A DNA stretch of 64,000 bases from JBJEFI01 sp051873875 (GCA_051873875.1 JBJEFI010000048.1:124001-188000); one strand, 5' to 3'. Shown: positions 7,992 through 16,907, numbered from the stretch's first letter. Program-made: numbers and translations. Notes: generated from the letters alone by a model not told the origin.

Positions 7992-10736
7992 TTATTTTAC
8001 GATTCCTGCACAACGTGGACAAAGTGTTGGATATTCTGCTACTTCCCCAACTTCAGGTGTTACAGTCCAACAACGTTCACACGTTTGACCTTCTGCTTGT
8101 TTCACAACAATAGACGTATGTTCAAATTGTTGTGCATCTGCTGGTGCTTCTCCTTGTGCTACTTCACAATGAGAAACGATAAATAATTGATGTAATTTTT
8201 CATCAACAGAATGTAATAATGCTGCCGCTTTTTCTGTTGGATAAATTGTTACACTTGCTTGTAATGACTTACCAATTACTTTTTCATTACGCGCTACTTC
8301 TAATGCTTTAAGCACTTCATCACGGATATCCATGAATGCTGCCCATTTTGTTAATAATGCTTCTTCATTTTCATACGTTACTACTTCTGGCATATCTGTC
8401 AACTGAACACTTTCAACAGCTGTATTTGGAATAAATGACCAAACTTCATCAGCTGTATGTGGTAAAATTGGCGCCATTAATTTCGTTAATGTCACTAATA
8501 CTTCATGTAAAACAGTTTGCATTGCACGACGATCTCTGTTGTTGCTTTCTTCGATGTAAAGGATGTCTTTCCCAAAATCTAAGTAGAAAGAACTTAATTC
8601 AATCGTACAGAAGTTATTTACCAAATGATAAATGGTAGAAAATTCGTAGTTATCGTATGCTTTGCGAACACGACGCACTAATTCATTTAATTTTACCATC
8701 ATATATTGATCTACTTCACGTAACTCAGCAAATGGAACTGCATCTGTTTCGTTGTTGAAATCAAATAAGTTTCCTAATAAGAAACGGAATGTATTACGGA
8801 TTTTACGATATACTTCTGCAACTTGTTTTAAGATGTTATCTGATACACGTACGTCTGATTGATAGTCTACAGAAGCTACCCATAAACGTAAAATATCTGC
8901 TCCATACATTTGAATCACTTTCGCTGGGATAACTGTATTCCCTAACGATTTACTCATCTTACGACCTTCGCCATCTAAAGCGAATCCATGGCTTAATACA
9001 CCTTTATATGGCGCTTGACCTGTTACAGCTACGCCAGTTGTTAATGAAGAGTTAAACCAACCACGATATTGGTCAGAACCTTCTAAGTATAAATCTGCTG
9101 GATATTGTAAATCATCACGTTCTACTAATACTGCTTGGTGAGAAGAACCAGAATCAAACCAAACGTCCATGATGTCATTTTCTTTCGTAAATTGACCATT
9201 TGGACTACCTGGATGTGTAAAGCCTTCTGGTAAAAGCTCTTTTGCTGTACGTTGGAACCAGATGTTTGAACCATGTTCACGGAATAAAGCTGATACATGT
9301 TCAATTGTTTCATCTGTGATAATTGCATCGCCATTCTCTGCATAAAAGACTGGAATTGGAACGCCCCATACACGTTGACGAGAAATACACCAGTCACCAC
9401 GGTCACGAACCATGTTAAATAAGCGTGTTTCACCCCATGTAGGAATCCATTTTGTTTCTTTTACTGCTTCTAATAATTGTTCACGAATGTTGTCAATAGA
9501 AGCGAACCATTGTGCTGTCGCACGGTAAATAACTGGTTTTTTCGTTCTCCAGTCATGTGGATATGAGTGTTTAATAAAGCTTAATTTTAATAATAAGCCT
9601 TTTTCTTCTAATTGTTGACCTACTGCTTTGTTAGCATCTTCATAAAATAAGCCTTCAAAGCCTGGTGCTTCACTTGTCATATATCCTTTATCATCTACTG
9701 GACAAAGAACATCTAATCCATACTTTTGACCAATTGCAAAGTCATCTTCCCCATGTCCTGGTGCTGTATGAACTAAACCAGTACCAGATTCTGTTGTAAC
9801 GTGTTCTCCACACATAACTAATGCATCACGACCATATAATGGGTGACTTGCTACAACATGCTCTAAGTCGCTACCTTTGATTGTTCGAATAACTTCAACG
9901 TCTTCCCAGCCAACTGTATTCGCAACAGACTCTAATAATTCACTTGCTACAATATATTTTTTGTCATTTGCTTTTACAACGCTATACTCTAAGTCAGCGT
10001 GAACTGAGATACCTAAGTTAGCAGGAATTGTCCATGGTGTTGTTGTCCAAATAACAAAATGCTCATCTTGTTCCACTACGCCTTTTCCATCTTTCACAGG
10101 GAAGGCAACATAAATCGATGCTGAACGCTTATCTTGATATTCAATTTCAGCTTCTGCTAATGCTGACTCACTTGATGGAGACCAGTAAACAGGTTTTAAC
10201 CCTTTGTAAATATAGCCTTTTTTCGCCATATCACCAAACACTTTAATTTGTGCTGCTTCATATTCTGGTTTTAATGTGATATATGGATTTTCCCAATCAC
10301 CACGAACACCTAGACGCTTAAATTGTTCACGTTGACCATCTACTTGTTTGTATGCATATTCTTCACATAGTTTTCTAAAGTCAGCTACTGATAATTCTTT
10401 ACGATTTACACCGCTTTTTGTTAAAGCTTGCTCAATTGGTAAACCGTGTGTATCCCAACCAGGTACGTATGGTGCATCAAAACCGCTCATTGACTTGTAG
10501 CGAACAATAAAGTCTTTTAACACTTTATTTAACGCATGCCCCATGTGAATATCACCGTTTGCGTAAGGAGGTCCATCATGTAAAATGAATTTTGGACGAC
10601 CATTTGTACGCTCTTGTACTTTTTTATAAATATCTAAGTTTGCCCATTTTTCTTGAATATCTGGCTCACGTTTTGGTAAATTCCCTCGCATTGGAAATTC
10701 TGTTTCTGGCATTAGTAGCGTATTTTTATAATCCAT
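7992..10736 (-). CDS. ileS: Isoleucyl-tRNA synthetase
   Basis: 914 residues from ATG 10736 (GGAGG site 9 nt upstream; aligns with the B. subtilis start MDFKDTLLMP). It is a class Ia synthetase with the HMGH form of the HIGH motif at residues 64-67, KMSKS near residue 595, and a large editing insertion between them. The C terminus carries CERCW and CPRC pairs, the zinc knuckle of bacterial-type IleRS. It charges tRNA-Ile in the cytoplasm. Expression should be controlled by the T-box leader immediately upstream. Confidence 0.98.
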   Translation of the reverse strand: MDYKNTLLMPETEFPMRGNLPKREPDIQEKWANLDIYKKVQERTNGRPKFILHDGPPYANGDIHMGHALNKVLKDFIVRYKSMSGFDAPYVPGWDTHGLPIEQALTKSGVNRKELSVADFRKLCEEYAYKQVDGQREQFKRLGVRGDWENPYITLKPEYEAAQIKVFGDMAKKGYIYKGLKPVYWSPSSESALAEAEIEYQDKRSASIYVAFPVKDGKGVVEQDEHFVIWTTTPWTIPANLGISVHADLEYSVVKANDKKYIVASELLESVANTVGWEDVEVIRTIKGSDLEHVVASHPLYGRDALVMCGEHVTTESGTGLVHTAPGHGEDDFAIGQKYGLDVLCPVDDKGYMTSEAPGFEGLFYEDANKAVGQQLEEKGLLLKLSFIKHSYPHDWRTKKPVIYRATAQWFASIDNIREQLLEAVKETKWIPTWGETRLFNMVRDRGDWCISRQRVWGVPIPVFYAENGDAIITDETIEHVSALFREHGSNIWFQRTAKELLPEGFTHPGSPNGQFTKENDIMDVWFDSGSSHQAVLVERDDLQYPADLYLEGSDQYRGWFNSSLTTGVAVTGQAPYKGVLSHGFALDGEGRKMSKSLGNTVIPAKVIQMYGADILRLWVASVDYQSDVRVSDNILKQVAEVYRKIRNTFRFLLGNLFDFNNETDAVPFAELREVDQYMMVKLNELVRRVRKAYDNYEFSTIYHLVNNFCTIELSSFYLDFGKDILYIEESNNRDRRAMQTVLHEVLVTLTKLMAPILPHTADEVWSFIPNTAVESVQLTDMPEVVTYENEEALLTKWAAFMDIRDEVLKALEVARNEKVIGKSLQASVTIYPTEKAAALLHSVDEKLHQLFIVSHCEVAQGEAPADAQQFEHTSIVVKQAEGQTCERCWTVTPEVGEVAEYPTLCPRCAGIVK

Positions 10737-10810
10737 TACTATTCTCCTCCAATTTTTCACTATCGCTCTTCGTATCTTCTTTCATTCTTAACTAATTCCT
10801 GTCTATATAA

Positions 10811-11078
10811 ACAGAAAGGGAGATTTTCTCATCCCAAGAAGGGACGAGAAAATCTCCCGTGGTACCACCCTAAATTAACTTTCACAAGTTATATGTAAAA
10901 AGTTCACTTCACATTCTTAACGCGAATGACACGTCTTGACTTACTAGATAGGTTCAGTTAAGAACTCAAGGGTGATTTTCATTTTAATTCCTTCATCGAG
11001 CTCCCACCGTCCTCAATTCGCTTTGCAAGGTTATTAAAACTACTCGTCCCTATCATCATTTTAAAAAATTATAGTTTT
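10811..11078 (-). promoter_or_regulatory. T-box riboswitch (isoleucine) controlling ileS
   Basis: On the minus strand the leader ends with the canonical T-box sequence AGGGTGGTACCACG (10858-10871), followed by a strong terminator with an 18-bp stem (10818-10858) and a short U tract. Further upstream, a likely specifier codon AUC (10974-10976) lies in AAAATCACCC of stem I, matching isoleucine. Uncharged tRNA-Ile is expected to pair with the specifier and the T-box bulge, so that the antiterminator forms and ileS is transcribed. Confidence 0.92.
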
Positions 11079-11084
11079 GATTGC

Positions 11085-11113
11085 ATTATAATAGAACACA
11101 AATTATCCGTCAA
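11085..11113 (-). promoter_or_regulatory. Sigma-A promoter of the T-box/ileS unit
   Basis: TTGACG (11108-11113) and TATAAT (11085-11090) are separated by 17 bp on the minus strand. The -35 ends 4 bp from the divIVA stop codon, so ileS has its own promoter in a very compact divIVA-ileS gap. Confidence 0.88.
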
Positions 11114-11117
11114 GGGA

Positions 11118-11603
11118 TTATTCGACTCCTTCGACAACTTCTGTCGCCATTAAGCGATCCCAATCATCATTTTCAAGCATTTCTAATTGAGCTTCAATTA
11201 ACATACGTAAACGTGTACGATATACTTTTGATTGTTTCTTTAATTCTTCAATTTCCATTGCCACTTTACGTGATTTTGATAATGCTTCATTAACGATGCG
11301 ATCTGCATTTTTTTCTGCTTCGCGAATAATTAATTTTGCTTCTTTATTGGCATTACTTTTCACTTCTTCTGCAGCTTCTTGTGCAACTAAAATTGATTTG
11401 TTTAATGTATCTTCAATATTCGAATAATGAGATAAACGCTCTTGCATATTCGATACTTTTTCTTCTAATTCTTTCTTCTCACGAATAATAAGCTCGTAAT
11501 CTTTAATAACTTGGTCTAAAAATTCATTTACTTCATCTTCGTCATATCCACGAAATCCGCGGCTAAACTCTTTATTGTGAATATCTAATGGTGTTAACGG
11601 CAC
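11118..11603 (-). CDS. divIVA: Cell division/polar scaffold protein DivIVA
   Basis: 161 residues from a GTG at 11603 that follows GGAGGTGG. Starting there gives the standard N terminus (M)PLTPLDIHNKEF; the upstream ATG would add five residues that overlap the ribosome site. The conserved membrane-binding N-terminal domain has FSRGFRGYDEDEVNEFLDQV, followed by two long coiled-coil segments (about residues 30-65 and 75-140). DivIVA binds curved membranes at septa and poles, positions MinCD through MinJ, and in sporulation helps anchor the chromosome. It is last in the ylmC-divIVA group. Confidence 0.95.
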   Translation of the reverse strand: MPLTPLDIHNKEFSRGFRGYDEDEVNEFLDQVIKDYELIIREKKELEEKVSNMQERLSHYSNIEDTLNKSILVAQEAAEEVKSNANKEAKLIIREAEKNADRIVNEALSKSRKVAMEIEELKKQSKVYRTRLRMLIEAQLEMLENDDWDRLMATEVVEGVE

Positions 11604-11664
11604 AGGTGCCACCTCCAAAATTTTATTTTTTATATCTTATTCGACAAAAATATTAAAAATCCTT

Positions 11665-12438
11665 TTATTTTTTTATACCAAATGTAATTCGCCATTTATC
11701 TTTTTTTGTTTTCCCATCAATATGTATTAATTTTCCTCTTCCTAATCCTCGTACAGAAAAAATATCTCCTTCACAACATGTAAAACTTCCACTTTCTTGT
11801 ACCCTCCAGTTAACAGCAACTGCGCCGCTTTTAATATATGGTTGTACCTTTTGTCGAGAGATATTATAAATTTCAGAAACAATCGTATCCAATCGCAATG
11901 AAGAAACGGTTCCTGATTTCTCTATCCAGCTCTCTTCGACAAAAAGTGCCTCTGACAATGTCTTTTTTTCCAATTGTACAGTTGTTCGTCCAACCTTTTG
12001 TAATTGGGAAATAAGGTAAGAATCCATTTCTTTACAAATGAAAAATTGCACTCTGTTATCATGCAATAATATATCCCCAAGCTTCTCTCGTTTTATTCCT
12101 GTTCCAAGAATAGAGCCTAGTACTTGGGGATGTTCAATTGAACAAAATTTAACTGCATATTTTATTTCAAATAAGGAAAGATCAAAGTCATCCTCTGTCC
12201 ACTCATAATAACTAGGATAAAGCAAAGCTCGCTTACGTTCTGTTTCTGTTGTACCACCAAAGAAAGCAACCAAGACATCGCCTGTTGTTCCAATAAGGGT
12301 AGCAACGATTTGTTGTTCACGAGGACTCAAAAAAGGGAGTAGCTTCGGTGCATAATTTTGCTCCACATATGCTTTATAATCTAATATTCGTTCAATAAAC
12401 GGTCGTTCATCTTCACGAAAATGATCGTAAAGACTCAT
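11665..12438 (-). CDS. ylmH: S4-domain RNA-binding protein YlmH
   Basis: 257 residues from ATG 12438 (GGGG site 9 nt upstream; MSLYDHF aligns with the B. subtilis start MSDIYQHF). The N-terminal and central parts form the YlmH/RRM-like region. The C-terminal S4 domain (about residues 178-240) has LRLDTIVSEIYNISRQKVQPYI and the SGAVAVNWR turn typical of S4. YlmH binds RNA, and recent work on B. subtilis links it to ribosome-associated quality control. Its place between ylmG and divIVA is conserved. Confidence 0.92.
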   Translation of the reverse strand: MSLYDHFREDERPFIERILDYKAYVEQNYAPKLLPFLSPREQQIVATLIGTTGDVLVAFFGGTTETERKRALLYPSYYEWTEDDFDLSLFEIKYAVKFCSIEHPQVLGSILGTGIKREKLGDILLHDNRVQFFICKEMDSYLISQLQKVGRTTVQLEKKTLSEALFVEESWIEKSGTVSSLRLDTIVSEIYNISRQKVQPYIKSGAVAVNWRVQESGSFTCCEGDIFSVRGLGRGKLIHIDGKTKKDKWRITFGIKK

Positions 12439-12455
12439 TTCCATCTACCCCTTTA

Positions 12456-12719
12456 TTATAAAAATTTCAGAATTAATGTGCTGATACCCATTTGTGCAAA
12501 GTTTAATGCTAAAAAGGCCACGATTGGAGAAAAATCAAACATTCCAAATGGTGGAACAATACGTCTAAATGGCTCTAAATATGGCTCACAAATACGACCT
12601 AACCAATAACCAAACTTCGTCTCACGCGCCTGAGGAAACCATGACATAAAAATATAAATAATTAAGGCATACGAATAAATTTGTAATGCTTTAGCTAAAT
12701 AGAAAAGTACTGTAACCAT
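12456..12719 (-). CDS. ylmG: YggT-family membrane protein YlmG
   Basis: 87 residues with two transmembrane helices (about residues 3-26 and 63-85) flanking a conserved loop containing SWFPQARE, EPYLEPFRRIVPP and FDFSPIVAFL, the YGGT signature. The precise function is unknown; homologues lie beside sepF and divIVA across Firmicutes and cyanobacteria and affect division or nucleoid distribution. It lies 9 nt downstream of sepF and is co-transcribed with the division genes. Confidence 0.92.
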   Translation of the reverse strand: MVTVLFYLAKALQIYSYALIIYIFMSWFPQARETKFGYWLGRICEPYLEPFRRIVPPFGMFDFSPIVAFLALNFAQMGISTLILKFL

Positions 12720-12728
12720 CAGTATTCA

Positions 12729-13220
12729 TTACCACCTTTTTGATTGTTCTTGTTGTTCATATAATTCTGTTACACCACCTGATACGGAAACATTACTTGG
12801 GGTACATAAAAATGTATGCGTATCTAATTTTTGCATATCACCATTTATTGCATAAATTGTCCCTGTTAAGAAATCAACAATTCTTCTTGCTTGATCATTT
12901 TGAACGCGTTGTAAATTAATAATTACTGCTCGCTTTTGTAAAAGTTGATCTGCAATACCTTGTACCTCATTATATGAACGAAGCTCTAAAATCACTACTT
13001 TTGATTTTGTTTTTGCATCGGTAATTGGCACCACGTTTGGTCCTGCATTTTTAGTTGAACGGCTAATTTCCAAGTCTAAATCCTCCTCTCCCTTTTGATA
13101 GTTATTTTCTTCTTGTTGTTCATATTGTTCATCTTGGCGATGCTCGTATCTTTCACGTTCTTCATATTGTTCTTCATCTTCTAAGTAAAAAAACTTTTTT
13201 AAACGATTCCCTATACTCAT
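12729..13220 (-). CDS. sepF: Cell division protein SepF
   Basis: 163 residues. The first helix, MSIGNRLKKFFYLED, is the amphipathic membrane anchor. A low-complexity Glu/Gln/Tyr-rich linker (about 14-50) connects it to the C-terminal DUF552 fold (about 58-145), with VVPITDAKTKSKVVILELRS and IINLQRVQNDQARRIVDFLTG. SepF rings tether and bundle FtsZ filaments and can replace FtsA in some conditions. The last ten residues are Gln/Glu-rich. It is preceded by ylmE (11-nt gap), as in B. subtilis. Confidence 0.95.
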   Translation of the reverse strand: MSIGNRLKKFFYLEDEEQYEERERYEHRQDEQYEQQEENNYQKGEEDLDLEISRSTKNAGPNVVPITDAKTKSKVVILELRSYNEVQGIADQLLQKRAVIINLQRVQNDQARRIVDFLTGTIYAINGDMQKLDTHTFLCTPSNVSVSGGVTELYEQQEQSKRW

Positions 13221-13231
13221 TTCTACTCCTC

Positions 13232-13909
13232 CTATCTTTTCTCCCCAACTAAGCTTGTCCCAATTCGAATAAAAGTTGCCCCTTCTTCAATAGCAATGAC
13301 AAAGTCATTCGACATTCCCATTGATAAATCGGTGCATGGTGCATGCGCATAATGACAACTTTTAATTTCTTCTTGTAATCTCTTTGCTTGTTTAAAACAA
13401 GCACGAATAACTTCCTCATCTTCTGTATAAGGAGCCATCGTCATTAAGCCAACTACTTTTATCTTATCATAAGCTGCTAATTGTTTAATAAACTCATGTA
13501 CTTCTTCAGGTGCAACACCATGCTTTGACTCTTCATTTGATGTCTTTACTTGCACGAAACAGTTTATTACTTTATCGGCCCTCTTTTGAATTTCTTCTGC
13601 TAAATGAATACGATCTAAAGAATGTAAATAATCAATATGGCAAATAACATCTTTTACTTTTCTCGTTTGAAGAGAGCCGATATAATGCCAACAAACAGCC
13701 TCTGTAATCGCCTTGACTTTTTCTAAAAAAGGAATTGGACGATTTTCTCCTAAATTTGTAATTTTGGCTGCAATGACTTCTTTTGTTTTCGCTACATCTA
13801 CTGTTTTTGTTACAGCAATGACTGTAATTTCCTCTTTTTGACGATGACACCTACTGCATACTTGTTCAATTTGTGCTGTTAATTGCGCTACATTCTCTGC
13901 TATCGACAC
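13232..13909 (-). CDS. ylmE: YggS/PROSC-family PLP homeostasis protein YlmE
   Basis: 225 residues from a GTG at 13909, 8-9 nt after GAGGAG. An alternative GTG at 13918 would overlap the ribosome site and the end of ylmD. It is an alanine-racemase-like TIM barrel without the second domain. The PLP Schiff-base lysine lies in VIAVTKTVD, and SMGMSNDF and EEGATFIRIGTSLVG form the phosphate-binding loops. The family buffers pyridoxal phosphate and has no known catalytic turnover. It lies between ylmD and sepF. Confidence 0.93.
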   Translation of the reverse strand: MSIAENVAQLTAQIEQVCSRCHRQKEEITVIAVTKTVDVAKTKEVIAAKITNLGENRPIPFLEKVKAITEAVCWHYIGSLQTRKVKDVICHIDYLHSLDRIHLAEEIQKRADKVINCFVQVKTSNEESKHGVAPEEVHEFIKQLAAYDKIKVVGLMTMAPYTEDEEVIRACFKQAKRLQEEIKSCHYAHAPCTDLSMGMSNDFVIAIEEGATFIRIGTSLVGEKR

Positions 13910-13910
13910 G

Positions 13911-14735
13911 TTATTCACTCCTCGTTCCTATGAAACTCATCATTCTACCTGTTTTTCCTTTGTCACGTCGATGAGAAAAAAACAAGTAATCTTCACAACA
14001 TGTACAACTTGTAGAAACAATGATATTTTCTGGCTTAATCCTCGCATTTACTAACAATCTTCGATTTGCTTCTTTTAAATCTACCATATATTGACCTTGC
14101 TTACTTTCCTTATAAGTGTAAGCAGCTTGTTCTCCTAATACATCTTCTAAACGATTGCGTACCGTATCATCTACAACATAACAGCATTTTCCAATTGAAG
14201 GACCAATTGCAACGTGAATATCAGCTATATCTACTCCTTCTTCTATCCAACGCTCAACCATTTTTCCTGCAATATTAAGAACGGTTCCTTTCCAACCCGC
14301 ATGGGCTAAACCAATATATTGGCTTGTAGGCGAAAAATAATACAAAGGTACACAATCTGCATAATAAGACGTTAACAATATGTCTTGCTCATCTGTATAA
14401 ATTCCATCTGTATCTTTAACTGCTGTCCCGTATTGTTTAACACCTTTACCACAATCGTTCTTTGCCACTTTCTCAATTCGATTGCCATGTGTTTGCTCGC
14501 TGCAAATCCAATTTTCTAAAGAAAACTGAACATCTTCACTTATAAGCTTTCGATTAGCAACAACCGCTTTTTCTTCATCATTTACATGTAATCCTACATT
14601 TAAAGAAGAAAAATTCCCTGTACTAACCCCACCATTTTTTGTTGTAAATCCTGCAACTAAGTGGTCGTATTTACTAGTCCACGGAAAAAGCGATAAAATT
14701 CGATTGCCTTCTCGTTTAAACGACTTTTCTTCCAT
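13911..14735 (-). CDS. ylmD: Multicopper-oxidase-like/laccase-domain protein (PgeF/YlmD family)
   Basis: 274 residues from ATG 14735 (TAGGAG site 8 nt upstream). The family has purine nucleoside phosphorylase/adenosine deaminase-type activity in related proteins (YfiH, FAMIN), and E. coli PgeF edits L-Ser-containing muropeptides; either role is possible. Zinc-site residues are visible in EQTHGNRI, YYADCVPLYY and LAHAGWKGTV, as is FFSHRRDKGKTGRMMS near the C terminus. It lies 1 nt before ylmE's chosen start, implying coupled translation. Confidence 0.92.
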   Translation of the reverse strand: MEEKSFKREGNRILSLFPWTSKYDHLVAGFTTKNGGVSTGNFSSLNVGLHVNDEEKAVVANRKLISEDVQFSLENWICSEQTHGNRIEKVAKNDCGKGVKQYGTAVKDTDGIYTDEQDILLTSYYADCVPLYYFSPTSQYIGLAHAGWKGTVLNIAGKMVERWIEEGVDIADIHVAIGPSIGKCCYVVDDTVRNRLEDVLGEQAAYTYKESKQGQYMVDLKEANRRLLVNARIKPENIIVSTSCTCCEDYLFFSHRRDKGKTGRMMSFIGTRSE

Positions 14736-14822
14736 AAATAAAACTCCTACTAAAAAAAATAATGGCACTTCTTGTCTATTTTACCATACTTCCACTTATT
14801 TCGTGAGATGTCAAATAAAATT

Positions 14823-15098
14823 TTAATAAGTTATCTCCTCTTTCTTTTCTTCTTCCACATAAGATTGCTGATAACGAACAAGAATTACGTCCTCCCCAAT
14901 TTTTACAATGTTATTCCAAGTGATGACAATTTCCTCATCCTTTCCAAAAAAACCGAGCACTCGTGAGCTTTTAGCAATAACAATCGATTCAATTTTACCC
15001 GTATTCAAATTAACAAGAATATCCCCTATATTTCCCAATTTCTTTCCATCTGCTACATTCACAACATCTTTCTCTTGGAATTCCGTTACACGCGTCAC
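14823..15098 (-). CDS. ylmC: PRC-barrel sporulation-associated protein YlmC/YmxH
   Basis: 91 residues from a GTG at 15098 preceded by GGAGGG. It is a single PRC-barrel domain: FQEKDVVNVADGKKLGNIGDILVNLNTGKIESIVI is characteristic (residues 7-41). A GKDEEIVITWNNIVKIGEDVILV strand pair follows. YlmC/YmxH proteins are small cytoplasmic proteins found almost only in spore formers; a molecular role is not established. It lies directly downstream of sigG, past a terminator, as the first gene of the ylm-divIVA group. A ylmA ABC-type gene present here in B. subtilis is missing. Confidence 0.9.
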   Translation of the reverse strand: MTRVTEFQEKDVVNVADGKKLGNIGDILVNLNTGKIESIVIAKSSRVLGFFGKDEEIVITWNNIVKIGEDVILVRYQQSYVEEEKKEEITY

Positions 15099-15160
15099 CC
15101 TTATCCCTCCATTTCCCTTTGTTGTATCATATGTTAGTAGACAAGTTATTCATACCAAAA

Positions 15161-15189
15161 AACGAGGTTGTTTTTTAAACAACCTCGTT
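15161..15189 (-). terminator. Terminator of sigG
   Basis: The perfect 12-bp arms AACGAGGTTGTT (15161-15172) and AACAACCTCGTT (15178-15189) are followed on the minus strand by a TTTTTT run. The hairpin overlaps the sigG stop codon (15188-15190). Confidence 0.9.
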
Positions 15190-15967
15190 ACCCTTGAATA
15201 CTTTTATTCATTTGTTTAATTGCCGATTTTTCTAAGCGAGAAACTTGGGCTTGAGAAATACCAATTTCCTCGGCCACTTCCATCTGCGTCTTCCCTTGAA
15301 AAAATCGTTTTCGAATAATTAATTTTTCTCGATCATTTAACCGTTTCATTCCTTCTTTTAATGCTAACTCTTCTATCCATTGGTCATCTCTATTTCGATC
15401 GTCACTTAGTTGATCCATTACAAAAATAGGATCCCCACCATCGTTATAAATTGGTTCGAATAAAGACACTGGATCTTGAATCGCATCTAAAGCAAAAACA
15501 ACTTCTTCATGAGTGACACCAAGCACCTCGGCTATTTGTTTTGGTGTTGGCTCTTTTGAATTTTCCGATACTAACTTTTCCCTTACTTGTAATGCTTTAT
15601 ATGCAATATCCCTCAACGAACGAGAAACTCGAATTGGATTATTATCTCGTAAATAGCGCCTAATTTCTCCAATAATCATCGGAACTGCATATGTAGAAAA
15701 CTTTACATTTTGGGATAAATCAAAATTATCAATAGATTTCATTAACCCGATACAGCCCACCTGAAATAAATCGTCAACAAACTCCCCTCTGTTGTTAAAT
15801 CGTTGGATGACGCTTAGTACTAATCGTAGGTTTCCATTCACTAGTTTTTCTCGGGCACTATTGTCTCCTTCATGCATGTTTTGAAACAATTTTCGCATTT
15901 CATCATTTTTTAGTACTGGAAGTTTTGATGTGTCTACGCCGCATATTTCAACCTTGTTACGTGTCAA
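15188..15967 (-). CDS. sigG: RNA polymerase sigma-G factor (late forespore)
   Basis: 259 residues from a TTG start with the site GGAGGG seven nt upstream. MTRNKVEICGVDTSKLPVLK matches the very conserved SigG N terminus. Region 2 (GNLRLVLSVIQRFNNRGE, DLFQVGCIGLMKSIDNFD), region 3 and the region 4 helix-turn-helix (MEVAEEIGISQAQVSRLE) are complete. SigG directs late forespore genes after engulfment. The ribosome site lies inside the 3' arm of a 13-bp hairpin (15974-16021). It is separated from sigE by about 207 bp containing its own promoter. Confidence 0.98.
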   Translation of the reverse strand: MTRNKVEICGVDTSKLPVLKNDEMRKLFQNMHEGDNSAREKLVNGNLRLVLSVIQRFNNRGEFVDDLFQVGCIGLMKSIDNFDLSQNVKFSTYAVPMIIGEIRRYLRDNNPIRVSRSLRDIAYKALQVREKLVSENSKEPTPKQIAEVLGVTHEEVVFALDAIQDPVSLFEPIYNDGGDPIFVMDQLSDDRNRDDQWIEELALKEGMKRLNDREKLIIRKRFFQGKTQMEVAEEIGISQAQVSRLEKSAIKQMNKSIQG

Positions 15968-15973
15968 TTTCTT

Positions 15974-16021
15974 CCCTCCTATGGGAGTTGCTGTACAAAA
16001 TTAAGTATCTCCATAGGAGGG
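15974..16021 (-). promoter_or_regulatory. Hairpin sequestering the sigG ribosome binding site
   Basis: The minus-strand leader has arms at 16009-16021 and 15974-15987 that pair over 13 bp with one bulged G and a 21-nt loop. The 3' arm contains the GGAGGG Shine-Dalgarno of sigG, so the folded RNA would hide it. A comparable leader hairpin lowering translation has been reported for B. subtilis sigG. Confidence 0.85.
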
Positions 16022-16026
16022 GATTT

Positions 16027-16057
16027 TATACTTGTCAAAAGAAGGGATAAAGTAAAC
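16027..16057 (-). promoter_or_regulatory. Candidate sigma-F-type promoter of sigG
   Basis: GTTTA (16053-16057) fits the sigma-F -35 GYWTA. After 16 bp, GACAAGTATA (16027-16036) matches GGNRANAHTR at 8 of 10 positions. Initiation about 7 nt downstream would place the transcript start at the first base of the RBS-sequestering hairpin. Confidence 0.6.
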
Positions 16058-16174
16058 CTTTTATCAATGAATTTTTCATTTTTCCTACCTAAAAACTCGT
16101 CATCCACTTATTGACACTGTTATTACGGTAACATACACCTTTCTTTTTTATGAAAAATTAACTTTTTCCATCTT

Positions 16175-16897
16175 TTAAACCATTCGATTAAACTCTTTTC
16201 TTAATCGTTTAATAATCCTTTTTTCTAGTCTACTAATGTAGGATTGAGAGATACCGAGCATATCTGCCACATCCTTTTGTGTTTTTTCCTCTGTTCCATC
16301 TAAACCAAAACGCAACTCCATAATTTGCTTTTCTCTATCCGACAATTGATGAAGTGCCTTCATTAATAAATTTCGATTTACATTTGCTTCTAGCCCTTTT
16401 GTGATAATATCTTCTTCTGTTCCTAGCACATCGGACAGCAGCAATTCATTGCCATCCCAATCAATGTTAAGCGGCTCATCAAAAGAAACTTCTGATCGAT
16501 TTTTATTATTTCGCCGCAGATGCATCAAAATTTCATTTTCGATACAACGAGAGGCATATGTAGCTAATTTAATCTTCTTTTCTAAATTGAACGTATTTAC
16601 CGCTTTAATTAATCCAATCGTTCCGATACTAATTAAATCCTCAATGTTAATACCTGTATTTTCAAATTTTCGAGCGATATACACAACTAAGCGTAAATTA
16701 CGCTCAATAAGCTGTGACTTCGCTTCTTTATCGCCTAAAGGTAATTTGAGTAATAAAGCTTCTTCCTCTTCTTTCGTCAAAGGAGGGGGCAATGCTTCGC
16801 TTCCCCCAATGTAATAAATCTCTCCAGACTTTATCCCTAACTTATTTAATAATCGATACCAAAAACGAATCCACTTTATTTTCCAACCTTTTTTCAT
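16175..16897 (-). CDS. sigE: RNA polymerase sigma-E factor precursor (early mother cell)
   Basis: 240 residues from ATG 16897 (GGGGGG site 5 nt upstream). The N-terminal pro-sequence of about 29 residues is amphipathic and basic, MKKGWKIKWIRFWYRLLNKL, and precedes the cleavage neighbourhood at SGEIYYIGGSEALPPPL. Region 2 is the canonical LVVYIARKFENTGINIEDLI, and region 4 ends in DMLGISQSYISRLEKRIIKR. SpoIIGA removes the pro-peptide after a forespore signal. It is 10 nt downstream of spoIIGA in the spoIIG operon. Confidence 0.98.
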   Translation of the reverse strand: MKKGWKIKWIRFWYRLLNKLGIKSGEIYYIGGSEALPPPLTKEEEEALLLKLPLGDKEAKSQLIERNLRLVVYIARKFENTGINIEDLISIGTIGLIKAVNTFNLEKKIKLATYASRCIENEILMHLRRNNKNRSEVSFDEPLNIDWDGNELLLSDVLGTEEDIITKGLEANVNRNLLMKALHQLSDREKQIMELRFGLDGTEEKTQKDVADMLGISQSYISRLEKRIIKRLRKEFNRMV

Positions 16898-16907
16898 TTT
16901 GGCCCCC

